Positions 37,425 through 46,758 are shown, numbered from the stretch's first letter. The stretch is 64,000 nucleotides of DNA from Halalkalibacter alkalisediminis (GCF_028610705.1 NZ_JAQQWT010000002.1:186001-250000); one strand, 5' to 3'. The notes: generated from the letters alone by a model not told the origin. A program made the numbers and translations.

Positions 37425-37527
37425 TGATAAAACATTAAATTTTTACACAACATTAGTTGTACCATACTATACCAATAACATCAATCATTACTAGAATTTT
37501 ATTTTAAGATTGAGCCAAGTTGTCTAT

Positions 37528-37646
37528 TCAATTAGGGACTTCTTCAACAGGGACAGCTCTTACATATGGATGTGACAATCGAAATGCCATTAATGCTACC
37601 CAAATCTCCGAAAAAATGATGACACCACAAATGGTTTTAAGCAACT
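37528..37646 (-). pseudogene. Possible C-terminal remnant of a membrane protein
   Basis: An open stretch of 39 codons without a start reads CGVIIFSEIWVALMAFRLSH then PYVRAVPVEEVPN and stop. It looks like the last helix and tail of a transporter, cut off upstream by stops. No family is recognised; weak call. Confidence 0.3.
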
Positions 37647-37820
37647 AAACAGTCTAATCTTTGTTCTGTTGCTCGTCTTAAAACAAGTCGATATATTGCT
37701 AAAAAACGATTCTAATGTACCAAATATGTTCAGGAAGAGCCTATTTTGTTAGAACAAGTGACCATCTACAGAGTAGGCGAATATAGTACTTTGAATATTA
37801 TAGGTTTAGGAGAGAGCTAT

Positions 37821-38513
37821 ATGATTACGATTTATCAAGGGAACACCCATTTATTAGAGTCATCAGACATTAATATCGTGATTGATGTAATCCGTGCTTT
37901 CACTGTAGCTCATTATGCATTTATCAATGGTACAAAACAAATTTTACTCGTAGAAACAACAGAAGATGCTTTTTCTATAAAAAATGAATACCCTCATTAC
38001 CTATTAGCTGGAGAAGAAGACGGGATAGGAATTAAAGGTTTTGATTATGACAACTCCCCTAAACGAATCTCAAAAGAAAGGTTGAATGATCAAACATTAG
38101 TTCAAAAAACAACAAATGGTGTAAAGGCTACACTAAATAGTCTAAATACAAATCACCTTTTTGTAACAGGATATTCCAATGCGAGAACAACTGCTTTTTA
38201 TGTAAAGAAAATCTATAATGCCTCATTAGAAAATTTAAAGATAAATATTGTTGCTTCTCATCCATCGGGGGATGATGATTTAGCTTGCGCTGAATATATG
38301 AAAGGCCTCATATTAGAGAAAAACAACTTGACTCCTTTTGAAGTGGAACAAAGAATCAAAAACTCCCATGTCGCACATAAATTCTTTGATCCAAACAATA
38401 TTGATTTCAATTGTGAGGATATTTCCTTATGTTCTCTTGAGCGAGAATCGAATTTTGTGATGAAAGTAAACCAATCAAACCAAATACCCGTGATTGAGAG
38501 GATTAACATATGA
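37821..38513 (+). CDS. comB: 2-phosphosulfolactate phosphatase
   Basis: 230 residues of the ComB family (B. subtilis YitC). Removes phosphate from phosphosulfolactate to give sulfolactate, which accumulates in Bacillus spores. Motifs: NIVIDVIRAFTVAHYAF, LLAGEEDGIGIKGFDYDNSP, LVQKTTNGVKAT and ASHPSGDDDLACAEY. Start 37821 has AGGAGAG; the 25 codons upstream are unsupported. Its stop overlaps the comA start (ATATGA), so they are coupled. Confidence 0.9.
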   Translation: MITIYQGNTHLLESSDINIVIDVIRAFTVAHYAFINGTKQILLVETTEDAFSIKNEYPHYLLAGEEDGIGIKGFDYDNSPKRISKERLNDQTLVQKTTNGVKATLNSLNTNHLFVTGYSNARTTAFYVKKIYNASLENLKINIVASHPSGDDDLACAEYMKGLILEKNNLTPFEVEQRIKNSHVAHKFFDPNNIDFNCEDISLCSLERESNFVMKVNQSNQIPVIERINI

Positions 38514-39283
38514 ACAGATTATTTGCTTGTGGATTAGACTTGCCCGTTAGAAATGCAAAGCCCCGATCCGAAGGCCTGACGATATTAATAGATAATGGGA
38601 TATCTTTACACTCATTTAGAGATATAATCACTAGCTCTTCTGATCTAATCGATTTTGTCAAGTTTGGTTGGGGGACTTCCGTTATTACTAAACAACTTCA
38701 AGAAAAAATCAATTATCTCAAAGAAAACTCTATACATTATTTTTTTGGCGGAACCCTATTTGAGAAATTCTTAAGTCAGAATAAAATAGATGAATTCTAT
38801 AACTATTGCAAGCAATATGATTGTCAGTATATCGAGATTTCCAACGGAACAATTGATATCAGCAACCGTGAAAAAGCAGCCTTCATTTCTGAATTCAGTT
38901 CTGAATTTACCGTTTTTAGTGAAGTAGGTAGTAAGAATCCTGAAAAATCAGATAAATGTTGCGCGTCAGAATGGATCGAATTTATTCAAGAAGACCTTAA
39001 GGCAGGCTCATCAAAAGTGATTACCGAAGCGAGAGAGAGTGGAACAAGTGGAATCTGTCAAAGCGATGGAGAAATGCGCTATCTATTAATTGATAGCATC
39101 CTCTCATCAGAGATTTCTATCAAAGATGTTATTTTCGAAGCACCTAATAAGAAAATGCAGACATTTTTTATTCAAAAGCTTGGAGCTAATGTGAATTTAG
39201 CTAATATTTCTTTCTACGACACCATCGCACTAGAAACACTTCGGTTAGGCTTACGCTCAGACACATTTAACTTATATAACTAG
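38510..39283 (+). CDS. comA: Phosphosulfolactate synthase
   Basis: 257 residues, ComA family (YitD in B. subtilis): adds sulfite to phosphoenolpyruvate to make phosphosulfolactate. TIM-barrel motifs VKFGWGTSVI, YFFGGTLFEKFL, YIEISNGTIDIS, FSEVGSK, and ITEARESGTSGIC. Organisms without coenzyme M use it for spore sulfolactate. Between comB (4-base overlap) and a VOC gene 11 bases downstream. Confidence 0.9.
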   Translation: MNRLFACGLDLPVRNAKPRSEGLTILIDNGISLHSFRDIITSSSDLIDFVKFGWGTSVITKQLQEKINYLKENSIHYFFGGTLFEKFLSQNKIDEFYNYCKQYDCQYIEISNGTIDISNREKAAFISEFSSEFTVFSEVGSKNPEKSDKCCASEWIEFIQEDLKAGSSKVITEARESGTSGICQSDGEMRYLLIDSILSSEISIKDVIFEAPNKKMQTFFIQKLGANVNLANISFYDTIALETLRLGLRSDTFNLYN

Positions 39284-39294
39284 GAGGCTCTAAT

Positions 39295-39693
39295 ATGAGA
39301 GACACAAATAAAATATTCCATCTTGCCATTCCTTGTAAGGATTTAGATGAAACGGTTGTTTTCTATGAAAAGTTGGGGTGTAAGCTTGCAAGAAGGTATG
39401 ATGACCGAGTAACTTTTAATTTCTTTGGTGACCAAGTAGTCTGTCACCTTAGTCCTGAGAACATTGATTTATCTCCTAAAATGTACCCTCGTCATTTCGG
39501 TATTACCCTAACAGACAAACAAGAATTTAATCAATTATTTGAAGAAGTTAAGAGTAATGGACTTCCATTTTTTCAGGACTTAACAACTCGGTTTAAGGGA
39601 AAACAAGAAGAACATCTGCTTTTCTTTTTAGTTGATCCCGCAAATAACCTTCTAGAATTTAAATTTTATCATGATACAACTATGGCCTATTAA
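39295..39693 (+). CDS. VOC-family protein linked to sulfolactate genes
   Basis: 132 residues, glyoxalase/bleomycin-resistance fold: FHLAIPCKDLDETVVFYEKL, CKLARRYDDRVTFNFFGDQV, PRHFGITL, FLVDPANNLLEFKFY. His, Glu and a second His could bind metal. AGGAGG at good spacing, 11 bases after comA, so in the same operon. A role next to ComA/ComB is inferred; perhaps an isomerase or lyase acting on a related C3 acid. Confidence 0.85.
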   Translation: MRDTNKIFHLAIPCKDLDETVVFYEKLGCKLARRYDDRVTFNFFGDQVVCHLSPENIDLSPKMYPRHFGITLTDKQEFNQLFEEVKSNGLPFFQDLTTRFKGKQEEHLLFFLVDPANNLLEFKFYHDTTMAY

Positions 39694-39699
39694 GATTAA

Positions 39700-39735
39700 C
39701 AAAGAAGAGATGGTCAGACCACCTCTTCTTTCTCC
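39700..39735. terminator. Intrinsic terminator after the sulfolactate operon
   Basis: AAGAAGAGATGGTC pairs with the GACCACCTCTTCTT arm, followed by TCTCC; lies between the VOC gene and the convergent coat-like gene. Confidence 0.75.
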
Positions 39736-39772
39736 CTAGCCCGTCTAATATATAGATAGGCGTTATTGAGTA

Positions 39773-40129
39773 TTATTGAAACTGATTTGGACTTTGATGC
39801 ATTTGATTCATGTGCATAGGATTTTGTGACATTGGTTGCATATGTGTTTGAGTAGATCCAGTCATCGGTTGCATGGAATGAGATTGTGATAGGCGTTGAT
39901 TTTCTTGAATTAGCTGGTTACACATATGCTGAAGTTGTTGGATTTGTTGACCGGCCATCCCTTCATGCTGAGCCATTTGTTGCAATTGGCTAGTAATTTG
40001 CTTTAATTGAGAAGCGTGTTGTTGTTCCATCTGTGACATTTGTTGAAGCATCTGATTTAATTGACCTGCCATGGATGAAGTGTTCATTGATGTCATTGAA
40101 TGCATTTGTGAGTTTTGGTTTTGGTACAT
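39773..40129 (-). CDS. Met/Gln-rich low-complexity protein, probable spore coat component
   Basis: 118 residues, made of Gln, Met, Ser, His and Asn with no signal or membrane segment. The middle (residues 20-80) repeats LQQM and QMxQ units and could coil; the tail has QPMTGS, QPMSQNP and HMNQMHQ repeats. Composition resembles small spore coat or germination-surface proteins of bacilli; no family is firmly recognised. AGGAGG lies before the ATG. Stand-alone. Confidence 0.65.
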   Translation of the reverse strand: MYQNQNSQMHSMTSMNTSSMAGQLNQMLQQMSQMEQQHASQLKQITSQLQQMAQHEGMAGQQIQQLQHMCNQLIQENQRLSQSHSMQPMTGSTQTHMQPMSQNPMHMNQMHQSPNQFQ

Positions 40130-40217
40130 AGTAGTTCCTCCTAAGGTTGGGTTTGTAGTACAGATTTAAATTAACCTTAGAGAACAACAAATATGAGACG
40201 AATTCATGAATATTTTA

Positions 40218-41204
40218 CTAAAGCTTCACAATGGTTCTTCCACGGACCTTTCCCTCTAAAATCGTACTTAAAACTTTTGGTAAATCCTCTAATGACACTT
40301 CATTCACTATTTCTGCATTTAGATGTACGGGCTTTAAATCTGTTGCCAAACGTTTCCATACTTTTTCCCTCGTCGGCATTTGACAATAAACGGAATCAAT
40401 CCCGAGCCAATTGATTCCTCTTAGGATAAATGGGAATACAGTCGTCTCTACTTTTGTTCCACCTGTTAATCCACTGTTGGCAACCGAACCGCCATACCGG
40501 ATCGAAGGTAAGATAAATTCAAGGGTTTTCCCTCCTACAGGGTCAACAGCTGCTCCGTAAAGTTGCTTTCTTAACACTTTCATATCTGTTGCTACAACTT
40601 GATCTCGACTGATCACTTCTTTTGCCCCTAACTTCTTCAGATATGTATGTTCTTCCTCTTTACCAGTGCTAGCTATAACCTCATATCCTAACTTCGCTAA
40701 TATATCAACGGCAATGCTCCCTACGCCGCCTGTAGCACCAGTAACCAATACAGGTCCCTGATCTGGGGTTAACCCATTATCTTCTAACTTTTGTACCGAT
40801 AACCCTGCTGTTAACCCAGCAGTCCCTAAGATCATAGATTCTTTTAACGTTAATCCTTCTGGCAAAGGAACGACCCAATCGGCTGGGACTCTTGCTAGCT
40901 CACTAAATCCACCATGATGTGTTACCCCTAATTCATAACTAGTGACAATGACCTCATCTCCTTCTGAAAAACGCTGATCTTTCGATTCTATAATGGTACC
41001 AGCTAAATCAATCCCTGGGATGAGTGGGTATGTTTGAATGATTCGGTTGGGGATCGTTGCCATACCGTCTTTGAAATTCACACTTGAATAAGCAACACGA
41101 ATGGTAACCTCCCCTGCTGGTAAATCCGTTAACGAAATTTGTTTTACTGACATCTTCGTCTTCTCATCAACGAGATCTAAAACAAACGCTCTAAAATTCT
41201 CCAT
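40218..41204 (-). CDS. YhdH/AcuI-type quinone oxidoreductase
   Basis: 328 residues, NADPH-dependent medium-chain reductase of the YhdH/YhfP group; some members reduce acryloyl-CoA. GroES-like N-terminal domain (SSVNFKDGMATI, PGIDLAGTI), cofactor loop VTGATGGVGSIAVDIL, VEASTGK-like EVIASTGKEEE, and the C-terminal MPTREKVWKRL. No zinc-binding cysteines. I prefer the ATG at 41204 over 41213 because AGGAAGG would lie too close to the first. Single gene. Confidence 0.88.
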   Translation of the reverse strand: MENFRAFVLDLVDEKTKMSVKQISLTDLPAGEVTIRVAYSSVNFKDGMATIPNRIIQTYPLIPGIDLAGTIIESKDQRFSEGDEVIVTSYELGVTHHGGFSELARVPADWVVPLPEGLTLKESMILGTAGLTAGLSVQKLEDNGLTPDQGPVLVTGATGGVGSIAVDILAKLGYEVIASTGKEEEHTYLKKLGAKEVISRDQVVATDMKVLRKQLYGAAVDPVGGKTLEFILPSIRYGGSVANSGLTGGTKVETTVFPFILRGINWLGIDSVYCQMPTREKVWKRLATDLKPVHLNAEIVNEVSLEDLPKVLSTILEGKVRGRTIVKL

Positions 41205-41441
41205 CACATTCATCCTTCCTATTTAAAAAACGCTTTATATCTTCTACTTCTTTTTACATACTCTTTTTCCTTCTTGCTTATCGAACTATACCTGATTTTC
41301 TTGCACTCTTCTTGTTTATATTCTAACGCTTTACTAGCCTCTTTCTTCTAGAATAACATCCATTTCATCTATGACTGTGATGTTCTTAACAGTTTTCAAA
41401 AAGAAAATCGTTTATATTCATACTATAAAAAGGAGGCAAAT

Positions 41442-42158
41442 ATGATGGTTTTACCTAAAGAACACGGTACATGGATGATGTTTTTCTTACCTTACTTACT
41501 TGGGGTGTTTCTTTCTTCGCCAAGTTTCATTCATCTTCCATTTTTAATAGGTTGGTTTTCTCTATTTCTAGCTGCTACACCACTTTTATCAATCATTCGT
41601 AACAGAAAGACGAAGGACATTATGGTTCCTTGGCTGATCATTTATTCAGTGATTTCCATTGCTTTTTTAATTCCGGTCATTTGGCTTTATCCGACTCTTT
41701 TATGGATTGGTTTATGCACTTTTCCTCTTTTAATCGTTAATATTTATTTTATTAAAACCAAAAATGAACGAAGCTTTTCGAACAATATTAGTGGTATTCT
41801 TGTTTTTTCGCTAGGTGGATTAGCTGCTCATGTCATTGGAGAAGGACAATGGACCATTGAGGCATTTATTACACTAGGATTGAGTGGTTTTTATTTTACG
41901 GGAAGTGCCTTTTATGTTAAATCACTAATACGTGAACGTAAAAATGTACGCTTTAAGAAACAATCACATCTGTATCACTTTTTTTTGATCGCTTTGCCTT
42001 GGATGATAGGTATACCGTATCTCATTTTAGCTTTTCTTCCAGGAACTTTAAAGGATTGGATCACTTCGCGCAAAAAGCAGATGAAACCGATAAAGATAGG
42101 AATGATTGAAATGGTAAATGGCGCCCTATTCTTCATAGTATGTGTAGCCATTTACTAA
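41442..42158 (+). CDS. ywiC: YwiC-like membrane protein
   Basis: 238 residues, seven or so membrane segments. The family opening PKEHGTWMMFFLPYLLGV and IISIRNRKTKD-like loop are present, with FYFTGSAFYVKSLIRERKN in the middle. In B. subtilis ywiC lies near narK/fnr nitrate-respiration genes, but none are here. AAAAGGAGG precedes ATGATG. Function unknown. Confidence 0.85.
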   Translation: MMVLPKEHGTWMMFFLPYLLGVFLSSPSFIHLPFLIGWFSLFLAATPLLSIIRNRKTKDIMVPWLIIYSVISIAFLIPVIWLYPTLLWIGLCTFPLLIVNIYFIKTKNERSFSNNISGILVFSLGGLAAHVIGEGQWTIEAFITLGLSGFYFTGSAFYVKSLIRERKNVRFKKQSHLYHFFLIALPWMIGIPYLILAFLPGTLKDWITSRKKQMKPIKIGMIEMVNGALFFIVCVAIY

Positions 42159-42196
42159 AAGGAGTCCAGTTCAGTTTTCTGGACTCCTTTTTATTC
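42156..42196 (+). terminator. Intrinsic terminator of the YwiC-like gene
   Basis: AAAGGAGTCCAG pairs with CTGGACTCCTTT, then TTATT. Confidence 0.88.
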
Positions 42197-42382
42197 TTAG
42201 ATTACAAAGTTTTACCTAGTTAAAAAAAGGGTATCAGCTTAATCATTAATTCACTTAGAACCCTTTCTATTGTAGAGGAAATCATTCAACTTAATAAAGA
42301 CGTTCTCTGGACGTTTATTTGATCTCATTACTTTTCCACTCCTGGGTATAATAGCATTAGTAAGAAAGTGAGGAAGATAAAT

Positions 42383-43294
42383 ATGAAACTGGGATACGCA
42401 TGTATTAACCTTTCCCTTCCTTCAAAGTTCAGAACTTGCCGCTTGAAGACCATCGAGAATGAAGGGATAGAAAAAGTGAAAGAACTTACCTTACATAATT
42501 TCAATGAAGTATTGAAAAATATCCGTTGGAACATTGATCAAGGAATTTTTTTCTACCGATTAAGTAGCGATTTAGTTCCTTTTGCCACTCACGAGATCAT
42601 GGATTGGAATTGGGATCTTGATGAGAATGTGCTTAACCTAACGAATCAAATTAAAAAAATAGCTATTGACTATAACATAAGGCTTACCATGCATCCAGGT
42701 CAATATAGTATTCTTAACTCTCCTAAACCAGAGATTGTACGAAAAGCGATTTTAGATTTGGAGTATCACGCGAAGATTTTAAATCTGGTCAATGGAAGAG
42801 ATATAATTATTCATGTTGGTGGTGCCTATGGGAATAAAGAAGAGGCTAAAACTAGGTTCGTAGAGACGTATAAGACTTTATCAAATGACATTAAAGCAAA
42901 ATTGCGGTTAGAAAACGATGACAAAATCTTTCACATAAAAGATGTGATTGATATTTATAAAAAAACAGGCATTCCCATCATCTTTGATTTTCACCATAAT
43001 CGCTGTAATCCGACTGATGAACTGCCATTAAAAGACGCCCTCGATATAGTGTTTGAGTCATGGGAGTCCGTAAATCGACCTAAAATGCATATTAGTTCAG
43101 GAAAAAATTCAGTAACAGATACGGCTCATCATGATTATATTTTAAATGAAGACTTTGTTGAATTTATCCAATTGATTGGCAATAGAGAAGCAGATATAAT
43201 GTTTGAATCTAAACGTAAGGACGAATCCGTCTTAAGAGTTTATGACTTTATAAAAAACGGTTACCATGCTGAAGGGGTTACATTTGAGATGTAG
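42383..43294 (+). CDS. uvsE: UV damage endonuclease
   Basis: 303 residues, UvsE/UVDE TIM-barrel nuclease that nicks 5' to UV photoproducts. Metal ligand blocks: LGYACINLSLPS, YRLSSDLVPFATH, LTMHPGQYSILNSP, IIHVGGAYG, LRLENDD, IIFDFHHNRCNP, and HISSGK. The start is ATG 42383 with GTGAGGA eight bases upstream; the GTG at 42368 is part of that site. Common in spore formers, where it adds to photolyase and SP lyase. Monocistronic. Confidence 0.93.
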   Translation: MKLGYACINLSLPSKFRTCRLKTIENEGIEKVKELTLHNFNEVLKNIRWNIDQGIFFYRLSSDLVPFATHEIMDWNWDLDENVLNLTNQIKKIAIDYNIRLTMHPGQYSILNSPKPEIVRKAILDLEYHAKILNLVNGRDIIIHVGGAYGNKEEAKTRFVETYKTLSNDIKAKLRLENDDKIFHIKDVIDIYKKTGIPIIFDFHHNRCNPTDELPLKDALDIVFESWESVNRPKMHISSGKNSVTDTAHHDYILNEDFVEFIQLIGNREADIMFESKRKDESVLRVYDFIKNGYHAEGVTFEM

Positions 43295-43614
43295 CCTTTT
43301 TTGTCTAAACCTAATGTTCACAATACAGTACGTGAAATAATTCAACCTGAATGAACCTTATGCCTTAGAAAAAGATTGTCTTTAATTTTTCTTCTCCAGA
43401 AGTTTCTTTAATCAAGTGGATATGTCCCTTTAGGATTTTGTGAATATTAACCAACTTCCCTCCATCCTATACATAGATTATGGTAAGATTTTCATTAGAT
43501 TCCTCTACCTGCTGTTAAATGAAAAATGATCATTGAGGGTTTTCAAGTTTAAATGGTATGCGAAGTCTCTTATTAGAGAAAAGTATTAATATGTTTAAAG
43601 AAAGGATGATCTAC
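43295..43614. other. Gene-free gap
   Basis: No convincing gene. On the minus strand 43385-43470 holds a short open stretch (NIHKILKGHIHLIKETSGEE) without a sound start. The kapD ribosome-binding site AAAGGATG lies at its right end. Confidence 0.4.
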
Positions 43615-44259
43615 ATGGTAGCCGTTATTTTTGACTTAGAACTCATTAAACGATTCCGCAAAGGTCAACCTAGTGAAATCGTTGAAATTGGTGCCTGCAA
43701 GGTCGATTTAGAATCACAGACAATCATTGACCAAATCCAAATTTATATCACTCCCAAAAGAGGACATATCTCCAAAAGCACAAGAAAATTTATTAAGATG
43801 AAGGAAGAAGACGTAAAGAATGCGGTGCCCTTTGAAACTGGAATCAGTCTCTTTCGTGAATGGCTTGGAAAAGGAAACTATTTCCTATGTTCATGGGGCA
43901 AAGATGATCGAGCTCATTTCATTAATCAATCTGTTCAACAAAAACTAGATCTTGATTGGTTAAAAAATTATAATGATATTCAAACTCCAATTGGTAAATT
44001 ATTAACCGAAAATGTAAATGGCCAATTAGGTTTAAAGAATGCACTAACCATTGCAGGGATTGAATTAACTGGATTAGCCCATAGAGGAATTGATGATGCC
44101 CTCAATACAGCTGCTTTATTTATTAAGTTTATAGACCGAATAGAATTAGAGGAAAATACACTCTCCGAAAAAGAAATCCAAAATCATTATCGGAAGTACA
44201 AACGATCGAGGTTTCGACATTTGGACCGCCCTGCGAAAAAAGCACCTAAAGGTGAATAG
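43615..44259 (+). CDS. kapD: KapD-like 3'-5' exonuclease
   Basis: 214 residues, DEDD-h exonuclease resembling KapD, an inhibitor of the KinA sporulation pathway in B. subtilis, though its molecular target is unclear. VIFDLELIKRF stands at Exo I, with Leu for the usual Glu-Phe but FDLE retained (Asp and Glu), and EIVEIGACKVD follows. Exo II is in SWGKDDRAHF, and Exo III is GLAHRGIDDALNTA with His and Asp. A basic C-terminal tail follows. Start 43615 has AAAGGATG; the longer frame is not needed. Confidence 0.82.
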   Translation: MVAVIFDLELIKRFRKGQPSEIVEIGACKVDLESQTIIDQIQIYITPKRGHISKSTRKFIKMKEEDVKNAVPFETGISLFREWLGKGNYFLCSWGKDDRAHFINQSVQQKLDLDWLKNYNDIQTPIGKLLTENVNGQLGLKNALTIAGIELTGLAHRGIDDALNTAALFIKFIDRIELEENTLSEKEIQNHYRKYKRSRFRHLDRPAKKAPKGE

Positions 44260-44295
44260 ATAAGGGAATAGAATATTAATAGGTAAGGAGGTGCC

Positions 44296-45036
44296 ATGAT
44301 GTTGCCTATCTTTGAAATCGGTACGTTCATTGAACAAGCTCTATTTTTGTCACCTGCTCATATCTACTCTTTCCTGTTTTCTCTAACCCTTATCATTCTT
44401 TTATATCGATTTAGAAATCATACATTTATTAACAAATATTCACGAGTTATCTTAATATCCATATTAGTCCTAACGGAAATAAGTTTAATCATCTGGAGTG
44501 TTTCTGTTAACCAATGGGACCTCCGTTATAATCTTCCTTTACAGCTTTGTACGATTAGTCTATATCTTTGTCTTTTTATGCTCATAACAAAAAATTTTTT
44601 TGTATTTGAAGTCGTCTATTTTTTTGGAATGGCAGGAGCCCTTCAAGCACTCATTACACCTGATCTTTTTTATACATTCCCACATTTTCGATTCCTGCAT
44701 TTTTTTATTGCTCATATTGCAATTATCCTAAGTATTTTATATATGGTTTGGGTAGAAAAGTTCTCCGTTACATTCAGTTCTATTTTTAAATCCATGCTTG
44801 TGTTAAACGGTATCGCTTTTATTGCTTTTTGGACCAATAAAATAACTGGTGCCAACTATATGTTCCTTTCTCGAAAACCAAATAACCCAAGTATGCTTGA
44901 TCTATTAGGACCTTATCCATGGTATATACTCTCCCTAGAATTTATCGCCCTTTTCATGTTTGTTTTACTCTATTTGCCCTTTCTATTAAAGCGGACCTCA
45001 AAAACAAATGAAAAGCGAAAGAGGAGGCGTCACTAA
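44296..45036 (+). CDS. ywaF: YwaF/TIGR02206 membrane protein
   Basis: 246 residues with seven membrane segments, TIGR02206 family. Family blocks are LPLQLCTISLYLCLFMLI, GMAGALQALITPDL, FPHFRFLHFFIAHIAII, TGANYMFLSRKP and LLGPYPWYILSLE. AAGGAGGTG precedes ATGATG; 36 bases after kapD, so possibly cotranscribed. Basic C-terminal tail. Function unknown. Confidence 0.85.
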   Translation: MMLPIFEIGTFIEQALFLSPAHIYSFLFSLTLIILLYRFRNHTFINKYSRVILISILVLTEISLIIWSVSVNQWDLRYNLPLQLCTISLYLCLFMLITKNFFVFEVVYFFGMAGALQALITPDLFYTFPHFRFLHFFIAHIAIILSILYMVWVEKFSVTFSSIFKSMLVLNGIAFIAFWTNKITGANYMFLSRKPNNPSMLDLLGPYPWYILSLEFIALFMFVLLYLPFLLKRTSKTNEKRKRRRH

Positions 45037-45075
45037 ATCAAGGGTCAACTCTTTAAATTCCCCTTTTAACTAACG

Positions 45076-45530
45076 TCATCGAGGATATGGGTGGACAACA
45101 ACAGGCTGAGCAAGTACAGCTAAAAGGACAGACCACGCCACTAGACTTCCTGTCATCCAGTAAGCAACACCTTTTTTAGAACCTCCTAGACTAATACTCA
45201 TCATAGCGGTTAAATGACTTCCAACAAAAAACGGACCAATGATAGCAAGATCAGGAAATCCATATTTTTTCCAAATAAGTTGTGCCCTTTTTGTACGTTT
45301 ACTTTCTTTTTCTTCTCTTTTTTCCGTTCTCTCCAACTTTTGATCTTATTAATAAATACAATAACTAGATAAACCGTAAGTAAATTCCCAACTAAAGCTA
45401 TGATTAGAACTAATAGTGGATTTAAGCCCCCAACAATGGCAATTGGTACGATTGCCAAAGCTTCGAAGAAAGGGGTATCCGCTAACAAAAAAACAAGGAT
45501 ATAAGCCCACAAAACATTTAATAACTGCAT
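45076..45530 (-). pseudogene. Frameshifted small multidrug export protein (COG2426)
   Basis: Two overlapping frames together make one normal protein of about 150 residues. The first, from ATG 45530 (GGAGGG upstream), gives LLADTPFFEALAIVPIAIVG then LIALVGNLLTVYLVIVFINK and a lysine-rich stretch. The second gives AQLIWKKYGFPDLAIIGPFF, then VGSHLTAMMSISLGGSKKGV and a final helix. The switch needs a -1 shift and most likely sits at the run of six A (minus strand) at 45318-45323. A one-base insertion, a sequencing error, or programmed slippage are all possible. As read, no full-length protein is made. Confidence 0.75.
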
Positions 45531-45589
45531 TAATCTTCCCTCCAACTGTTATAAAAAGATGAAAAGCCTATTTTCAACACTTTAACAAT

Positions 45590-45650
45590 AAAAAAAGAAG
45601 ATGAACCACTCACCCCAATCATGGGGTAACTGCTTCACCTTCTTCATTCT
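45590..45650 (-). other. Imperfect inverted repeat
   Basis: AGAAGATGAA...TTCACCTTCTTC with an inner CCCCAATCATGGGG hairpin; preceded by A-rich and followed by T-rich sequence. Could terminate the 111-residue gene upstream on the minus strand. Confidence 0.45.
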
Positions 45651-45748
45651 GTAGAGTTAGTGCTTCTCCTCCACCTCTATAGAAACAATCAGTGTCACCG
45701 TAGCGAAAAATGACAAAATTAACAGCACTGAAAACTCTTCGCATCTAA

Positions 45749-46084
45749 TTATTTATTTTCTCTTTGTACAAACATAGCTGTTCCAAGGGCAGGAGTCATT
45801 CCAAATAACTCACTTTCTGAGATCCATATTCGTACCGTATCTCCTTCATCTATGTCTTTCACTTCAAGACGAATATTTTGTTCATCCATGATTGTCGCAT
45901 CTCGAATATCAAGATACACTTTTCCATCTATAAACAACCCGTGCTCCTCCACGCTTAAGACTTCCCCAACAAGATCAGGCTCAGAAACAGGTAACCCATT
46001 AATATAAGTTGGTTTCGTAGATCGATGAGGAAGTAAACACGATAGCATATTACTGATTTTTAAAGCGAGTAACATAATCTTCAC
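45749..46084 (-). CDS. Hypothetical protein with N-terminal hydrophobic segment
   Basis: 111 residues. The first 20 residues (MKIMLLALKISNMLSCLLPH) could be a signal or a lipoprotein-like segment with Cys16; the remainder is a small beta-rich domain (GEVLSVEEHGLFIDGKVYLD, DIDEGDTVRIWISE) that may be an OB-type fold, like DUF3221 proteins. No firm family. AAGAAGGTGAAG lies upstream of the start. Stand-alone. Confidence 0.6.
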   Translation of the reverse strand: MKIMLLALKISNMLSCLLPHRSTKPTYINGLPVSEPDLVGEVLSVEEHGLFIDGKVYLDIRDATIMDEQNIRLEVKDIDEGDTVRIWISESELFGMTPALGTAMFVQRENK

Positions 46085-46341
46085 CTTCTTCTTACTTAGT
46101 TACCCATAAAACGATGAAATTCAACAAAACGTTTCGTTTTTTTTTTTTGGAAAAACGCTATGGGATAAGAAAAAAGAGATGTTCTGTTCAAGGCGATCTG
46201 AGCTAGACGACTACTTTCTAATAGCAAGATCGTCTTCTGCACCTCTCAAGTAACAATATCCTATTACAAAAAAACAACTTGTTGCACGAAATATCTTATT
46301 AAATGAAAAAGAAGATCAAAGAATGATCTCCCAAATCCAAT

Positions 46342-46641
46342 TTAATGGATCTTTAAATTGTTCAAATCAAATTGATAATCATTTACATATCTCTGAATGA
46401 GTTTTGCTTCACTTTCACTTAAACCTTCAAATTGTTCATCACATATGATTGCAGGCCCATATAATGCTTTTACTTCATTATTCTTTATTTGAATTCCTTT
46501 TTCATAACAGACAAAACCATAATTTCTACCTGCTAATGAATAACTTAGCCTACGTACTTCATCATGGAAGTAACTTTGCACATCATTTTCAAGAGCTGTA
46601 ACTGTACAATTGTCTCTGGGGTTCATTTCAACAATACGCAT
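46342..46641 (-). CDS. Hypothetical protein
   Basis: 99 residues with no signal or membrane segment. Sequence is acidic at both ends and contains RRLSYSLAGRNYGFVCYEKG and GPAIICDEQFEGLSESEAK. No family recognised; the middle vaguely recalls small phage-like DUF3846 proteins, which is not reliable. GGAGGAAAAAA lies before the ATG. Confidence 0.55.
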   Translation of the reverse strand: MRIVEMNPRDNCTVTALENDVQSYFHDEVRRLSYSLAGRNYGFVCYEKGIQIKNNEVKALYGPAIICDEQFEGLSESEAKLIQRYVNDYQFDLNNLKIH

Positions 46642-46709
46642 TTTTTTCCTCCAACTGACATAGTGACACTAGTTTTAACTAAAACCTCCATCGATATACA
46701 TCCAAATTA

Positions 46710-46742
46710 AAAATAAGCACACCAATTGAGGTGTGCTTAAAC
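46710..46742 (-). terminator. Intrinsic terminator of the carboxypeptidase gene
   Basis: AAGCACACC and GGTGTGCTT form a 9-bp stem around AATTGA, followed by ATTTTTAAT-like sequence on the minus strand. Confidence 0.8.
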
Positions 46743-46758
46743 GATTAAAATGTTCTTC

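Noticed and set aside
45318-45323. Programmed -1 ribosomal frameshift in the multidrug export gene
   Set aside because: The A6G run is not in the X-XXY-YYZ phase and no downstream stimulatory hairpin was seen; an indel or sequence error is simpler.
46130-46152. Long T run as a terminator
   Set aside because: No clear stem precedes it on the plus strand; it may only be a homopolymer.
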